Shown piece by piece: positions 54,225 through 63,857 of a stretch of 64,000 nucleotides of DNA. The stretch comes from Sphingosinicella terrae (GTDB lineage Bacteria > Pseudomonadota > Alphaproteobacteria > Sphingomonadales > Sphingomonadaceae). The notes under the pieces were generated by a model. It had not been told where the DNA came from, made no database searches, and saw only the letters and a list, made by a program, of their open reading frames with translations. The translations under genes were made by a program, and so were the position numbers. Within the stretch, counting starts at the first letter, position 1. Every line of letters begins with the position of its first letter. The DNA is taken from NCBI RefSeq assembly GCF_003347635.1, contig NZ_QDFY01000003.1, positions 310,001 through 374,000 of the forward strand. Reading direction: 5' to 3'.

Positions 54225-55901
54225 TCATCCGAACATCCGGGGGTCGGTCAGCGGCGTATCGAGGTCGCCGCGCACCGGTACCTTGGGTTTGGGCAGCCAG
54301 TCTGTCGGTCGTTCGATCATCCGCCGGACGTGCGGCGGTTCGGGGCCGATGTGGAGCTCGCGTGCTCGGCCGGTCGCCGCCAGCTCCGCCTCGGTGATGC
54401 GATTGTTGTGCCGGATGTACTCGACCCAGTTGGGAACCTGAAAGCGCTCGATCCACAATTGGGGATCGGCCACGTCGCGCAGCAGCGTCCAGCGCCGCGC
54501 TCCGCTCCGCCGGCGAATGAGCCGGCGCTCGCGCATGGCCTGCAGGAATTCGGGAATATCCTCCTCGCGGATCAGAAACTCCACGGCGACGACGACCGGG
54601 CCGCTGCGTGGCTGGATATCGATCGCGGTATCGGGCGGGCGCCATTCCGGCCGGGGATCGAGATCGACCGCGCCCGCGTCGGGGAGGGGCAGCCGGAAGC
54701 CGATTGCGGCGCAGACGATGAGGGAAAGCGACGCGGCGATCAGCGCGGTCGGGACGTCTTGCGCGTCGGCGACGGACCCCCACGTCCAGGCGCCGCCGGC
54801 CATGCCGCCGAACGCCGCCATCTGATAGAGCGACAGCGCCCGCGCCACCACCCAGCGCGGGGAGTTGAGCTGCACCGTGACGTTGAAAGTCGACAAGGCG
54901 AGCACCCAGGCGGCGCCGGCGAAGAAGAGGGCGCCCATGGTCGGGACGAGGTCGCGGCTCGCGGCCGCGGCGAGGGCACCGGCGGCGAAGGCAAGGCAGG
55001 ACCAGCGCACGATCCGCTCGGTGGTCAGCGCCAGCCGGAGCCGCGCGCTGAGAAGAGCGCCGGCGACGGCGCCGCCGCCGAAGGCGCCGAGCAGCAGGCC
55101 GAACGTGAGCGGCCCGCCGCCGACGAGGTCGCGCGCAATGAGCGGCATCAGGGCGCTGACGGCGCTGGCACCGAAGCCGAAGACGAGGCTCCGTCCGAGC
55201 ACGAGGCCGATCGCCGGCGACATCGCGGCATAGCGGATGCCGGCGACGATCGCGACGCCCATCCGCTCGCGCGGCAGCCTCCGCTCGTGGCGGACGGGGC
55301 GCCAGCGGAGCAGGACGGCGAGGAGCCCGATATAGCTGACCGCGTTGACGAGGAACGCGATCACGGCCCCCGCCGCGGCGACGATGGCGCCGCCGATGGC
55401 GGGACCGAGGCTGCGGGCGATGTTGAAGCCCATGCTGTTGAGCGCGATCGCCGACGGCAGGTCCTCGCGCGACACCATGTCGCCGACCGAAGCCTGCCAG
55501 GCCGGCCCGTTCATGGCCGCGCCGCAGCCGATCAGGAAGGTGAAGAGGAGCAGCAGCCAGGGCGTGATCCACCCGAGCCATGTGGCGGCGGCAAGCCCCA
55601 CCGAGACGAGGAGCATGAAGGACTGGGCGAACAGCATCATCCGCCGCCGATCGAAATTGTCCGCGGCAGCTCCCGAGAAGAGCGAGAGGAGCATGATCGG
55701 CAGAGTCACCGACGTACTGACCAGTGCCACCATGTCCGCGGACCCCGAGATGGAGGTCATCATCCAGGCGGCGCCGACCGACTGGATCATCCCGCCGAAA
55801 TTGGAGGCGAGACTGGCGATCCAGATCGCTCGGAAGACCGGATGCCGCAACGGGGAGAGCATGCTTGCGGAGCTCGGTGGAGGCGGCGTTTCCCGGTTCA
55901 T
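54225..55901 (-). CDS. MFS transporter with C-terminal soluble domain
   Basis: A 558-residue protein. Residues 1 to about 415 are an MFS_3-type transporter (MLSPLRHPVFRAIWIASLAS, FSGAAADNFDRRRMMLFAQS). After the last helix come about 115 residues with SGPVVVAVEFLIREEDIPEF and IERFQVPNWVEYIRHNNRIT, a monooxygenase-like (ABM) ferredoxin fold. This fusion is known in the enterobactin-exporter-like group. Substrate unknown. The 54168-54224 gap is empty. Confidence 0.83.
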   Translation of the reverse strand: MNRETPPPPSSASMLSPLRHPVFRAIWIASLASNFGGMIQSVGAAWMMTSISGSADMVALVSTSVTLPIMLLSLFSGAAADNFDRRRMMLFAQSFMLLVSVGLAAATWLGWITPWLLLLFTFLIGCGAAMNGPAWQASVGDMVSREDLPSAIALNSMGFNIARSLGPAIGGAIVAAAGAVIAFLVNAVSYIGLLAVLLRWRPVRHERRLPRERMGVAIVAGIRYAAMSPAIGLVLGRSLVFGFGASAVSALMPLIARDLVGGGPLTFGLLLGAFGGGAVAGALLSARLRLALTTERIVRWSCLAFAAGALAAAASRDLVPTMGALFFAGAAWVLALSTFNVTVQLNSPRWVVARALSLYQMAAFGGMAGGAWTWGSVADAQDVPTALIAASLSLIVCAAIGFRLPLPDAGAVDLDPRPEWRPPDTAIDIQPRSGPVVVAVEFLIREEDIPEFLQAMRERRLIRRRSGARRWTLLRDVADPQLWIERFQVPNWVEYIRHNNRITEAELAATGRARELHIGPEPPHVRRMIERPTDWLPKPKVPVRGDLDTPLTDPRMFG

Positions 55902-56097
55902 CTCGCGGCTTCGGCCGGAGCGGCGGCCCGGCCTCGCGGCATGATCCGGCGCCGATCGGTCCTCGTCAATCTGTGCTCCTGCTTTCGTCACGGTCCGGCA
56001 ACCGAACCACTCGCCCGTGGTTCCCTTACTGGCCCGTCCCGGGCGCCGCCGCCAGCCCCGGCCGGCGGGGAGGTCAGAACGGATCCTGCCGACGGGC

Positions 56098-56391
56098 TCA
56101 GACCTGCCGGACGATCCTCGCGAAGCGAGGATCATCGCGGACAAAGCCCATTCGCGGCGATTGCGCGAGATAGCCGGAGACGTCGACCTCGCGCGCCTCG
56201 TCCAGCGTCAGGAACAGCCACTCGCCGCTATGGCCATCGGTGCTGTCGCTGCATTCCCAGGCGAGCAGCATCGTCCGGCCGTGCCGATCGAAGCCGACCG
56301 CATGCGGCTCCACGACCAGGCTGTGATCGCCATAATAGATTTCGAGGCGGCAACCTCGCTCGATCGCATCGCAGGCGCTTTGCAGATGCAC
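56098..56391 (-). CDS. WYL-like small protein
   Basis: A 97-residue protein: HLQSACDAIERGCRLEIYYG, then EPHAVGFDRHGRTMLLAWEC, WLFLTLDEAREVDVSGYLA. The pattern resembles an isolated WYL-type domain. The GTG is used with GGGGAGAG six bases ahead; the longer frame is basic and unlikely. The 55902-56097 gap is GC-rich and holds nothing I recognise. Confidence 0.6.
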   Translation of the reverse strand: MHLQSACDAIERGCRLEIYYGDHSLVVEPHAVGFDRHGRTMLLAWECSDSTDGHSGEWLFLTLDEAREVDVSGYLAQSPRMGFVRDDPRFARIVRQV

Positions 56392-56543
56392 GGCCCGCTC
56401 TCCCCGGTTCCTTTTTCTGAACCTACAGGGAGTCGGGCGGTGGCGGAATATGCGGCAATTGCGGTGGGCCCGGCGGCCGCGACCGCATTGAGGCATGCTT
56501 AACCCCTTCGGGACTAAGGCGGCGCGACCAGCGGAGCTCGCCC

Positions 56544-57644
56544 TTGTCCGTCCAGAACGTCCACCTGATTGCCGCCGCGCGCCCCAATTTCATGAAGGTG
56601 GCGCCGCTGTGGCATGCCCTTGCCGCCGCCGCCGATTTCCGGCCGGTGCTCATCCATACCGGCCAGCATTACGACGCGAACATGTCGGCCGACATCCTCG
56701 CCGACCTCGGCCTTTCCGAGCCCGACTTCCATCTCGGCATCGGGTCGGGCAGCCATGCAGAGCAGACCGGCAAGGTCATGATCGCCTATGGCGAAGTGGC
56801 GTCGGCACATCGCCCGGACTGGCTCGTCGTCGTCGGCGACGTCAACTCGACCCTCGCCTGCGCCATCACCGGCGTGAAGCTGGGCATCCCCACCGTCCAC
56901 CTCGAAGCGGGCCTGCGCTCGCGCGACCGATCGATGCCGGAGGAGATCAACCGCATCGCCACCGATGCGGTCGCCGACATCCTGTGGACGCCGTCGCCGG
57001 ACGCGGACACCAATCTCGCCGCTGAAGGGGTCCCGGCCGATCGCGTCACGCGCGTCGGCAACATCATGCTCGACAGCTTCGAGATGAAGCGCCCGGCGAT
57101 CGAAGCGGCGGCGGTGCCGCAGAGCCTGGGCTGCAACGGGCGCGGCTATGGCGTCGTCACGCTTCATCGGCCGGTCAATGTCGACGATCCCGCGCAGCTC
57201 GGGCGGCTCGTCGACTGCCTGGCAGAGCTCCATGCCGAACTGCCGTTGGTCTTCCCGGTCCATCCCCGCACGGCGGCACGCCTGGAGGCGGCCGGTCTCG
57301 ACCGACGGCTTGCCGCCGCAGGCCTGCGCCTGCTCGAACCGCTGCCTTATATACGCTTCATGAGCCTCGTTTCCGGAGCACGCGCCGTCGTCACCGACAG
57401 CGGCGGCATCCAGGAGGAGACGACCTATCTCGGCATTCCCTGTCTTACCCTCCGGGAGTCGACGGAGCGTCCGATCACCATCCAGCAGGGGACCAATCGG
57501 CTGGCGACGCCCGACGACGTGGTCGACCTGCTGCGCGCGGCGCTCGCGAGCGGCGGCCATGGAGAGGCCCCGGCCCGCCCGGAATATTGGGATGGACGCA
57601 CGGCAGAGCGCTGCGTCGAGGATCTGCGGCGGCGAACCCGCTGA
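56544..57644 (+). CDS. wecB: UDP-N-acetylglucosamine 2-epimerase (non-hydrolysing)
   Basis: A 366-residue enzyme interconverting UDP-GlcNAc and UDP-ManNAc. RPNFMKVAPLWHAL near the N-terminus, IHTGQHYD, VVVGDVNSTLACAI, VHLEAGLRSRDRSMPEEINR and TDSGGIQEETTYLGIPCLTL are all intact. Start is TTG with GGAG seven bases ahead. It stands alone on the plus strand, next to the glycan block. Confidence 0.92.
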   Translation: MSVQNVHLIAAARPNFMKVAPLWHALAAAADFRPVLIHTGQHYDANMSADILADLGLSEPDFHLGIGSGSHAEQTGKVMIAYGEVASAHRPDWLVVVGDVNSTLACAITGVKLGIPTVHLEAGLRSRDRSMPEEINRIATDAVADILWTPSPDADTNLAAEGVPADRVTRVGNIMLDSFEMKRPAIEAAAVPQSLGCNGRGYGVVTLHRPVNVDDPAQLGRLVDCLAELHAELPLVFPVHPRTAARLEAAGLDRRLAAAGLRLLEPLPYIRFMSLVSGARAVVTDSGGIQEETTYLGIPCLTLRESTERPITIQQGTNRLATPDDVVDLLRAALASGGHGEAPARPEYWDGRTAERCVEDLRRRTR

Positions 57645-58433
57645 TCAGCAGCCGCCCGGGAAGCGGGAATCGCCGACGACCGTATAGCTCTCGCCACGCC
57701 GCACGTAGCGTTCGGTGAACGTCTCGGATCCGCCATAGTCGATCTCGAAGCTGCGATCCCGCACGGGCCGGACGATCCGACCCTGGAGTTCGCTGGGCGC
57801 GGACCCGTCGACGATGGCCCCCGCATTGCTGAAGCCCAGCGGCACCTGCCCGCGCAGCCGAGGGCCGGCCGGATCCAATTCGACCAGATTGGCCCAGCTG
57901 CAGGTGATGCCCTGTCCGGTGAACCCGCCTTCGTTGACGAGGACCGGATGGGCGGCGAGATCGCGCCTCACCGTCCAGCCGGTCGTGGCGTTGCCGAAGG
58001 AGGAGCCGGGCACCAGGCCTGGCCAGCGGCCGACCACCGCCAGGCCGCCCTCGGAGGTGCGGCGCAGATAATGGATGCCCAGCGCTCCGCTGCAGGCATG
58101 GCAATCGTCGACATTGTCGGCGCGGGTGATGAGGACGAGCAAGTCGCCAAGCGGCTCGATCGCTTCGGCGCTGACCCGGTAACGATTTTCCCCGACCGTC
58201 GCCTCGGCCGTGTCTGGGGCACCATAGACCGTGCGGAAAGCCTCGGCGATCGGCGGCGCCGCTGCGGATGGCGGTTCGGCCGGCGGCGGCAGGGCCGGGC
58301 CGGGACCCTGCGCCTGCGGGCCGCGCGCGGCTTCTCGCGCGCCGTTCTGCCGCCACACCAGCAGGCTGGCCCCGATCAGCACGATCAGCAGGGCGACGAC
58401 AAGGAGCCATCGGGAGTTCGGCATCTTCGCCAT
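57645..58433 (-). CDS. membrane-anchored periplasmic protein
   Basis: A 262-residue protein with a signal-anchor helix (WLLVVALLIVLIGASLLVW), a Pro/Ala linker and a mostly beta domain with DDCHACSGALGIHYLRR and GGFTGQGITCSWANLVELDP. It ends GDSRFPGGC. Cys residues suggest disulfides. No family recognised. Its stop abuts the wecB stop. Confidence 0.65.
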   Translation of the reverse strand: MAKMPNSRWLLVVALLIVLIGASLLVWRQNGAREAARGPQAQGPGPALPPPAEPPSAAAPPIAEAFRTVYGAPDTAEATVGENRYRVSAEAIEPLGDLLVLITRADNVDDCHACSGALGIHYLRRTSEGGLAVVGRWPGLVPGSSFGNATTGWTVRRDLAAHPVLVNEGGFTGQGITCSWANLVELDPAGPRLRGQVPLGFSNAGAIVDGSAPSELQGRIVRPVRDRSFEIDYGGSETFTERYVRRGESYTVVGDSRFPGGC

Positions 58434-58529
58434 GCCTTCGATCTACCGGAGCGCCGGAGGGGTGTCATCCGCCCACCCGGCGAATAGCCCTGTTGCCGCT
58501 CGGCAGCCGGCCGGCCGCGCTTCGCGCGA

Positions 58530-59567
58530 TCAGGACCTTTCCAGGGCCGGCGTGCCTATGGGCGCCGTCTCGGTCGGCGGGGCCGCGGTCCGGCCATAGA
58601 TCCGGTCGAGTACCCACGCCGTTTCGGCAAGCCCGCGCGTCGTCGCCTCGAAACGTTCGCCGCGAGCCAGCCGGCGCGCCCAATGCTCGGCGGCGCGGCC
58701 GCCCCAGGCGTCGGGCGGCGACACCAGCCTTTCGCTGGCGGCGCCGCGGAATCGGTCGGCCGTGAAGTCGTAGAAGGAGCCGCCGACATTGTGCAGGGCG
58801 GCGCCCCCGTCGGTACCGTAGAGCTCGGCGCCGATCACCGCGTCGCAGCCGACCTGCAGGCACCAGGAGCAGGCGATGCGGACGGTGACGTCGCCGGCGA
58901 GGTCGAGCGTCACCACGGCATGATCCTCGACCTGCCCTGCCCGGATCGGCCTACCCTTGTGGGACAGGCGAGAGGAGACTTTGACGACCTCCGGAAAATC
59001 CAGCAGCCACAGGGCCAGATCGACGAGGTGGACGCCCAGGTCCATGACGCAGCCGCCGCCGGACAAAGCGGGGTCGTAGAACCACGCTTTGTCCGGCCCA
59101 TAGCCATTGTGGAAAGTGAAGTCGGCGGCGAAGACCCGGCCGAGCGCGCCCGACTTGGCGAGGTCCCTGATGCGCTGCATCGCCTCGGTGAAGCGATAGG
59201 AGAGGTCGACTCCGAGCAGCCGGTCGGCGTTCCGGGCAGACTCGATCACCGCCTCGACCTCGGCGGCGGTGCGGCCGAGAGGCTTCTGGCAGAAGACCGC
59301 CGCGCCGGCGTCGAGCGCCTGCACCGATTGGGCGGCATGGAGCGCGCTGGGCGTCGCGATCACCACGCCGTCCGGCGCCAAAGCGAGCATCGCCTCGAGC
59401 GACGGCACGAGCTCGGCGGCCGGGGCGAGCCGCTGCGCCGCGGCGGCGGCAGCGGGATCGGAGTCGGCGATGGCCACGGCCTCGACGGCGCCGCTTGCCA
59501 GCATCGCCTCCATGCGATGCCGCCCGATCCAGCCGACGCCGAGAAAGCCGATGCGCGGACGGCTCAT
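58530..59567 (-). CDS. Gfo/Idh/MocA family oxidoreductase
   Basis: A 345-residue NAD(P)-dependent sugar oxidoreductase: IGFLGVGWIGRHRMEAML, VIATPSALHA, VFCQKPLGRTAAEVE (the conserved EKP-like Lys is here as QKP), DLSYRFTEAMQRI and CVMDLGVHLVDLALWLL. It starts with ATGA overlapping the zinc alcohol dehydrogenase. Likely oxidises a nucleotide sugar or its derivative in the glycan operon. Last gene in the operon. Confidence 0.87.
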   Translation of the reverse strand: MSRPRIGFLGVGWIGRHRMEAMLASGAVEAVAIADSDPAAAAAAQRLAPAAELVPSLEAMLALAPDGVVIATPSALHAAQSVQALDAGAAVFCQKPLGRTAAEVEAVIESARNADRLLGVDLSYRFTEAMQRIRDLAKSGALGRVFAADFTFHNGYGPDKAWFYDPALSGGGCVMDLGVHLVDLALWLLDFPEVVKVSSRLSHKGRPIRAGQVEDHAVVTLDLAGDVTVRIACSWCLQVGCDAVIGAELYGTDGGAALHNVGGSFYDFTADRFRGAASERLVSPPDAWGGRAAEHWARRLARGERFEATTRGLAETAWVLDRIYGRTAAPPTETAPIGTPALERS

Positions 59568-60589
59568 CCCGGCGTCACCACCGCCTTGAGGAAGCCGTCG
59601 GGACGATCGCGGGTCGCGTCGAGCGCTTCGCCCAGCCTTTCCAGCGGATATTGGTGGGTGAGCAAAGGCGTGAGGTCCAGCCTTCCGCTCGCCACCATCG
59701 CCACCGCTTCCTCGACGCCGCGCCGGGCGACGCCGGGGTCGCGCTCGTGCGCATTGATCACGTCGAAGCCGCGCCAGTTCCACAATTGCATGTTCACCTG
59801 GCGCGGCCCATCCTGGTGATAGCCGGCGACGATCAGCCGACCGCCCTCTGCAGTGAGTTCGGCGGCGAGATCGAGCGGCCATTGCTTGCCCACCGCCTCG
59901 ATCACCCTCTCGCAGAAACGGCCGCCGGTCATCGACCGCACCTGCTCGATGATCGCGTGATGGTCCTCGAGCGGGATCGTCTCGGCCGCGCCCATCCGTC
60001 GGGCAAGCTCGAGCGAGAAGGCGCGGCGGGAGATGGCGATCACCCGCGCCCCAGCCTCGTTGGCGAGCCGCGTGAGAATCGCGCCGAGGAAGCCGATGCC
60101 GACGATCGCGACCGTCTGTCCGGGTTCGATGGCGGAGCGGCGGAAGATGTTCATCGCGCAGCCGAGCGGCTCGCCCGGGAAGGGCAGGCCGTCGAGCTCG
60201 GCGGGCAGGCGGACGACGGCGTCGGCATCGGCGAGGTCATATTCGGCATAACTCGCGAAGGACAAGGCGGCCACCCGGTCCCCGACGGAGAGGGTGTCGA
60301 CGCCGTCGCCGAGGGCGTCGATCGCGCCCCATCCTTCGTGCCCGAGCGCGCCGGGATCGGTCGGGAAACGCATCCATTCCGGACCGGCCCAGGGGGTGAG
60401 ATTGGACGCGCACACGCCGCACCCTTCCAGCCTGATGCGGACCTGCCCGGGTCCGGGCTCGGGAATCGGCGCGCTCTCGATGCTGAACAGCCCGGGCCCG
60501 GTGATCACCGCGGCCCGCATGCTGGCCGGCGCCGCGGCTTCGTTCGGAGCCCGCGTCTCGGGCGCTTCGGCAACCAGTCCGTCGCTCAT
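59564..60589 (-). CDS. zinc-containing alcohol dehydrogenase (MDR)
   Basis: A 341-residue medium-chain dehydrogenase: VRIRLEGCGVCASNLTPW near residue 50, GALGHEGWGAIDALGDGV near 80, and the NAD(P) fold TVAIVGIGFLGAILTRLANE near 165. The catalytic-zinc residues are plausible but the structural Cys4 lobe is missing. Between the Gfo/Idh/MocA gene and the fused GT/epimerase, so a sugar-alcohol substrate is likely. ATGA overlaps both sides. Confidence 0.84.
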   Translation of the reverse strand: MSDGLVAEAPETRAPNEAAAPASMRAAVITGPGLFSIESAPIPEPGPGQVRIRLEGCGVCASNLTPWAGPEWMRFPTDPGALGHEGWGAIDALGDGVDTLSVGDRVAALSFASYAEYDLADADAVVRLPAELDGLPFPGEPLGCAMNIFRRSAIEPGQTVAIVGIGFLGAILTRLANEAGARVIAISRRAFSLELARRMGAAETIPLEDHHAIIEQVRSMTGGRFCERVIEAVGKQWPLDLAAELTAEGGRLIVAGYHQDGPRQVNMQLWNWRGFDVINAHERDPGVARRGVEEAVAMVASGRLDLTPLLTHQYPLERLGEALDATRDRPDGFLKAVVTPG

Positions 60590-62721
60590 TCGGCCGCCGC
60601 CACCAGCGCCGTGGCCCGTTCGTTGCCGTCTTCCGCGGCTATGCGCCGACGCGAGGGATCGACTTCCTCGTCCGCGAACCAGGCGGTGGTCGCCTCCAGT
60701 CCTTCCTGAAGCTCGATCCGCGGCTGCCAGCCGAGCAGTTCCTCCGCGCGCGAGATATCGGGCTTGCGACGGCGCGGATCGTCCTCCGGGAGCGGCCTTT
60801 GGACGATCCGCGAAGCCGACCCGGTGAGCGCCAGCACCCGTCGGACGAGATCGATGACGGTGAGCTCGTTAGGATTGCCCAGGTTCACGGGAAAGCCGAC
60901 GGCAAGGTCGCTCTGCATCAGCCGGAGCAGGCCGTCGACGAGATCGCTGACGTAGCAGAAGCTGCGCGTCTGGCTGCCGTCGCCATAGACGGTGATGTCC
61001 TCCCCGGCGAGCGCCTGGCAGATGACATTGGAAACGACGCGGCCGTCGTCGGGACGCATGCGCGGGCCGTAGGTGTTGAAGATCCGGGCAACCCGCACGT
61101 CGCATCGGCCGGAGCGCAGATAGTCGAAGGCCAGGGTCTCGGCGGCGCGCTTGCCTTCGTCATAGCAGGCTCGCGGCCCGGTGCAGCTCACCCATCCGCG
61201 ATAGCTTTCCGGCTGGGGATGCACTTCCGGATCGCCATAGACCTCGCTGGTCGAGGTGAGCAGCAGGCGGGCGCCGGACCGCTCGGCCAGCCTCAGCATG
61301 TTGCGCGTGCCGAGGACGTTGGTCAGCATCGTGTGCTCGGGATCCGCCTGGTAGTGGGGCGGCGAGGCCGCGCAGGCGAGATGGAAGACGTGGCTGAACC
61401 TTTGGCCGTTCTCGACCCGATAGGGCAGCCGGTCGATGACGTCGCTCTCGATGACATGGAACCGGCTTTCACTCTCAAGGTGCCGCAGATTCGCCCGCCG
61501 GCCGGTCAGGAAGCTGTCGAGGCAGACGACGTGGTCGCCGTCGGCGAGGAGGGCTTCGCAGAGATGGGATCCGATGAACCCCGCGCCGCCGGTGACGAGG
61601 ATCGTCCTCGCCCTGTCCCTCTTCATCATCTTTTCCCTTTCCGGACTTTTCCTGGTTCCAGACCGCGCCGCTGCTTCCGAAAGATGCCGTTCGAGCTCGT
61701 TCGCCCGTTGCGAGGCGCTGTGCGAGGCGAGGATCCTCGCCCGGGCGGCGCGGCCGATCGAGCGTGCCTCGCCGTCGGGGGTGCGCGCCAGGCGGCTGGT
61801 GACCTCCTCGCTCGTATCGGCGAGGATGATCTCCCGATCCGGCTCCAGCAGCTCGCCGATGCCATCCCAGCGATCGGAGATGACCGGAATCGCGCAGGCG
61901 GCCGCTTCGAACAGGCGCACCGAGGGCGACCATCCGGCGGCGATCATGTCGGCGCGGGTGACGTTCAGGGTGAACCGGGAGGCGCCGTAGAAAGCGGCAT
62001 GGTCCGCCGGTGCGACATGGTCGATCCGCTCGACGTTGGACGGCCAGTCGATGCCGTCGGGATATTGCGGACCGGCGACGACGAAGCGCAGGTGCGGCAG
62101 CTTGCGCGCCGGCTCGATCAGCAGTCGCTCCAGCGTCGGCTGGCGGTCGTCGCTATAGGTGCCGAGATAGGAGAGGTCCCAACGCTTCGGTACGACCAGC
62201 GCAGGATAGGCATCCGGATCGACGCAGCAATGAAGCGCCCGCGCCGCAGGGGAGCCATGGTCCCGCTCGAGCCGCGCCAATGTCGGGCCACCGGTGAAGG
62301 AGAGATAGAGATCGTAGCCGGCGATGAGGTCCGGCGAGAGATATTCGAAATCGCCGCGGGCGAGCTTCGCCAGGGTGACCGGCGTATCGATGTCGTAGAA
62401 GGCGGTGACGCCGCGCGCGATCCTCTGCACCCGCCGTCCGACCTCGACCCCTTCCGGGACGTAGGACCCGACGATCACCGCGTCGGCGGTCTCGATCTCC
62501 CCCCTCCACCGATCGAGGTCGTCGATCGACTGGTAATATTCGAGACGGCAGAAGGCCGGCTGCGCCAGATCGCGCTGGGCGCGATACCAGGGGACGTCCC
62601 GCTCCAGGAAAAGGATGTCGTGGCCGCGCGCGGCGAAAGCCTTGAGCAGCGACCGGTAGGTCGTGGCATGGCCGTTGCCCCACGAGGAGGACAGGCTCAG
62701 TCCGAGGACGACAAGCTTCAT
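60586..62721 (-). CDS. fusion: CgeB-like glycosyltransferase + UDP-glucuronate decarboxylase-type epimerase
   Basis: One open frame of 711 residues. Residues 1 to about 355 are a CgeB-like glycosyltransferase (MKLVVLGLSLSSSWGNGHAT, FTLNVTRADM, SVRLFEAAACAIPVISDRWD). Residues about 365-711 are an extended SDR of the UXS/RmlB-like class: RTILVTGGAGFIGSHLCEAL, STSEVYGDP, YDEGKRAAETL (catalytic YxxxK) and DGSQTRSFCYVSDLVDGLLR. The junction has no stop, but an ATGATG at 61629-61624 preceded by AAAGGG could start the second part on its own. Confidence 0.82.
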   Translation of the reverse strand: MKLVVLGLSLSSSWGNGHATTYRSLLKAFAARGHDILFLERDVPWYRAQRDLAQPAFCRLEYYQSIDDLDRWRGEIETADAVIVGSYVPEGVEVGRRVQRIARGVTAFYDIDTPVTLAKLARGDFEYLSPDLIAGYDLYLSFTGGPTLARLERDHGSPAARALHCCVDPDAYPALVVPKRWDLSYLGTYSDDRQPTLERLLIEPARKLPHLRFVVAGPQYPDGIDWPSNVERIDHVAPADHAAFYGASRFTLNVTRADMIAAGWSPSVRLFEAAACAIPVISDRWDGIGELLEPDREIILADTSEEVTSRLARTPDGEARSIGRAARARILASHSASQRANELERHLSEAAARSGTRKSPEREKMMKRDRARTILVTGGAGFIGSHLCEALLADGDHVVCLDSFLTGRRANLRHLESESRFHVIESDVIDRLPYRVENGQRFSHVFHLACAASPPHYQADPEHTMLTNVLGTRNMLRLAERSGARLLLTSTSEVYGDPEVHPQPESYRGWVSCTGPRACYDEGKRAAETLAFDYLRSGRCDVRVARIFNTYGPRMRPDDGRVVSNVICQALAGEDITVYGDGSQTRSFCYVSDLVDGLLRLMQSDLAVGFPVNLGNPNELTVIDLVRRVLALTGSASRIVQRPLPEDDPRRRKPDISRAEELLGWQPRIELQEGLEATTAWFADEEVDPSRRRIAAEDGNERATALVAAAE

Positions 62722-63857
62722 GCGAGGCTCCGCTCCTTCTCTGCCGGCGTCGCCGGCCCGCCGGAAATCGGGCCGCTCCTCTCTCGCCGATCCATCTTCG
62801 CCTTCAGGATCTCGTCCACCTGCGCACCGCGATGCGCATAGCTGTGCTCGCGGCGGATCCGGTCGAGCGCGGCGACTCCGATCGCCCGCGCCCGCTCGGG
62901 CGTGAGGCTGCGCAAATGATCGGCGACGTCGGCGCCATCGCGCGCGACGAGGACCTCCTCGCCCGGCTTGAGGAACAGTTCGATCCCCTCCCAGGCGTCG
63001 GTGATCAGGCAGGCGCCGGCCCCGGCCGCCTCGAACACCCGGGTCGCCGGGGAGAAGCCGACATTCGCCATGCTGTCGCGGGCGACGTTGAGGACCGCCA
63101 GCGGGGTGCAGTTGAAGGCATTGTGCTCGTGCGTGTAGACGTGGCCGAGATGGCGGACATTGTCCGGCATCGGCTTGGTTTCCCAGCCGTTGCCGCCGAT
63201 CAGGAAGCGCCGCTCCGGCAGTCTCGCCGCGGCCCCGAGGAAGAATTCCTCCACCCGCGCCTCGCGGTCCGGAAGCCGATTGCCCAGGAAGGAAAGGTCG
63301 GCCGCGAAGCGCGGATCGTGCGGGGCCGGATGGTGCGTGCTCGGGTCCAGCGCATTGTAGACGGGCACGCATTCGGCGGCGCCAAAGCCGCGATAGGCAT
63401 GGATCACCGGCGGGCCGCCGCCATAGGTCAGCACCAGGTCCAGCGACGGCAGTGCCCGCCGGACCGGATGATCCGCATCCGAACGCATCTCGTCGAGCGT
63501 CGCGGCGGCATCGACGTCCCAGAACAGGCGCAGGGCGTCCGGCCGGCTGTGCGCGACGATCCCTTCGAGCAGCTCGGCGTCGTAGACGCCGACGCCGCTC
63601 GCCTTGACGACGATGTCCGCGCGCGCCGCCTCGGCGAGCACGCGCCGAAGGCCCGAAGAGTCGGCCTCCCAGACGACCACCTTCGCCCATTCCGGCGGAT
63701 CGATGTCGCGGTGCTGCTGGCGATCGAACGCGTCCGGTTCGTAGAAGGTGATGTCGTAGCCGCGGCTGGCGAGATCGCGCAGCAGGCCGCGATAATAGGT
63801 CGCCGCTCCGTTCCAGTAGGAGGAGAGAAGGCTGGATCCGTAGAAGGCGATCTTCAT
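62718..63857 (-). CDS. CgeB-like glycosyltransferase
   Basis: A 379-residue glycosyltransferase, MKIAFYGSSLLSSYWNGAAT at the start and FSPATRVFEAAGAGACLITD plus GEEVLVARDGADVADHL at the end, as in CgeB/DUF3880-type enzymes. Paralogous to the first half of the following fusion. Stop and start overlap its neighbours by ATGA. Sugar donor unknown. Confidence 0.8.
   Translation of the reverse strand: MKIAFYGSSLLSSYWNGAATYYRGLLRDLASRGYDITFYEPDAFDRQQHRDIDPPEWAKVVVWEADSSGLRRVLAEAARADIVVKASGVGVYDAELLEGIVAHSRPDALRLFWDVDAAATLDEMRSDADHPVRRALPSLDLVLTYGGGPPVIHAYRGFGAAECVPVYNALDPSTHHPAPHDPRFAADLSFLGNRLPDREARVEEFFLGAAARLPERRFLIGGNGWETKPMPDNVRHLGHVYTHEHNAFNCTPLAVLNVARDSMANVGFSPATRVFEAAGAGACLITDAWEGIELFLKPGEEVLVARDGADVADHLRSLTPERARAIGVAALDRIRREHSYAHRGAQVDEILKAKMDRRERSGPISGGPATPAEKERSLA

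Noticed and set aside
53049-56420. Very long plus-strand open frame (over 1,100 codons) opposite the deacetylase and MFS genes
   Set aside because: It is antisense to two well-supported genes, is rich in Arg/Gly/Asp/Glu with no domain, and is the usual effect of high GC at third codon positions.
42770-56510. GTTAAC/TTAACC words in several gaps as CtrA binding sites
   Set aside because: Isolated half-sites without the second TTAA at the right spacing; not enough to call.
62721-63690. Extension of the GT/epimerase fusion frame further upstream
   Set aside because: This part is the out-of-frame translation of the preceding glycosyltransferase; the start at MKLVVLGL overlaps the upstream stop by ATGA.
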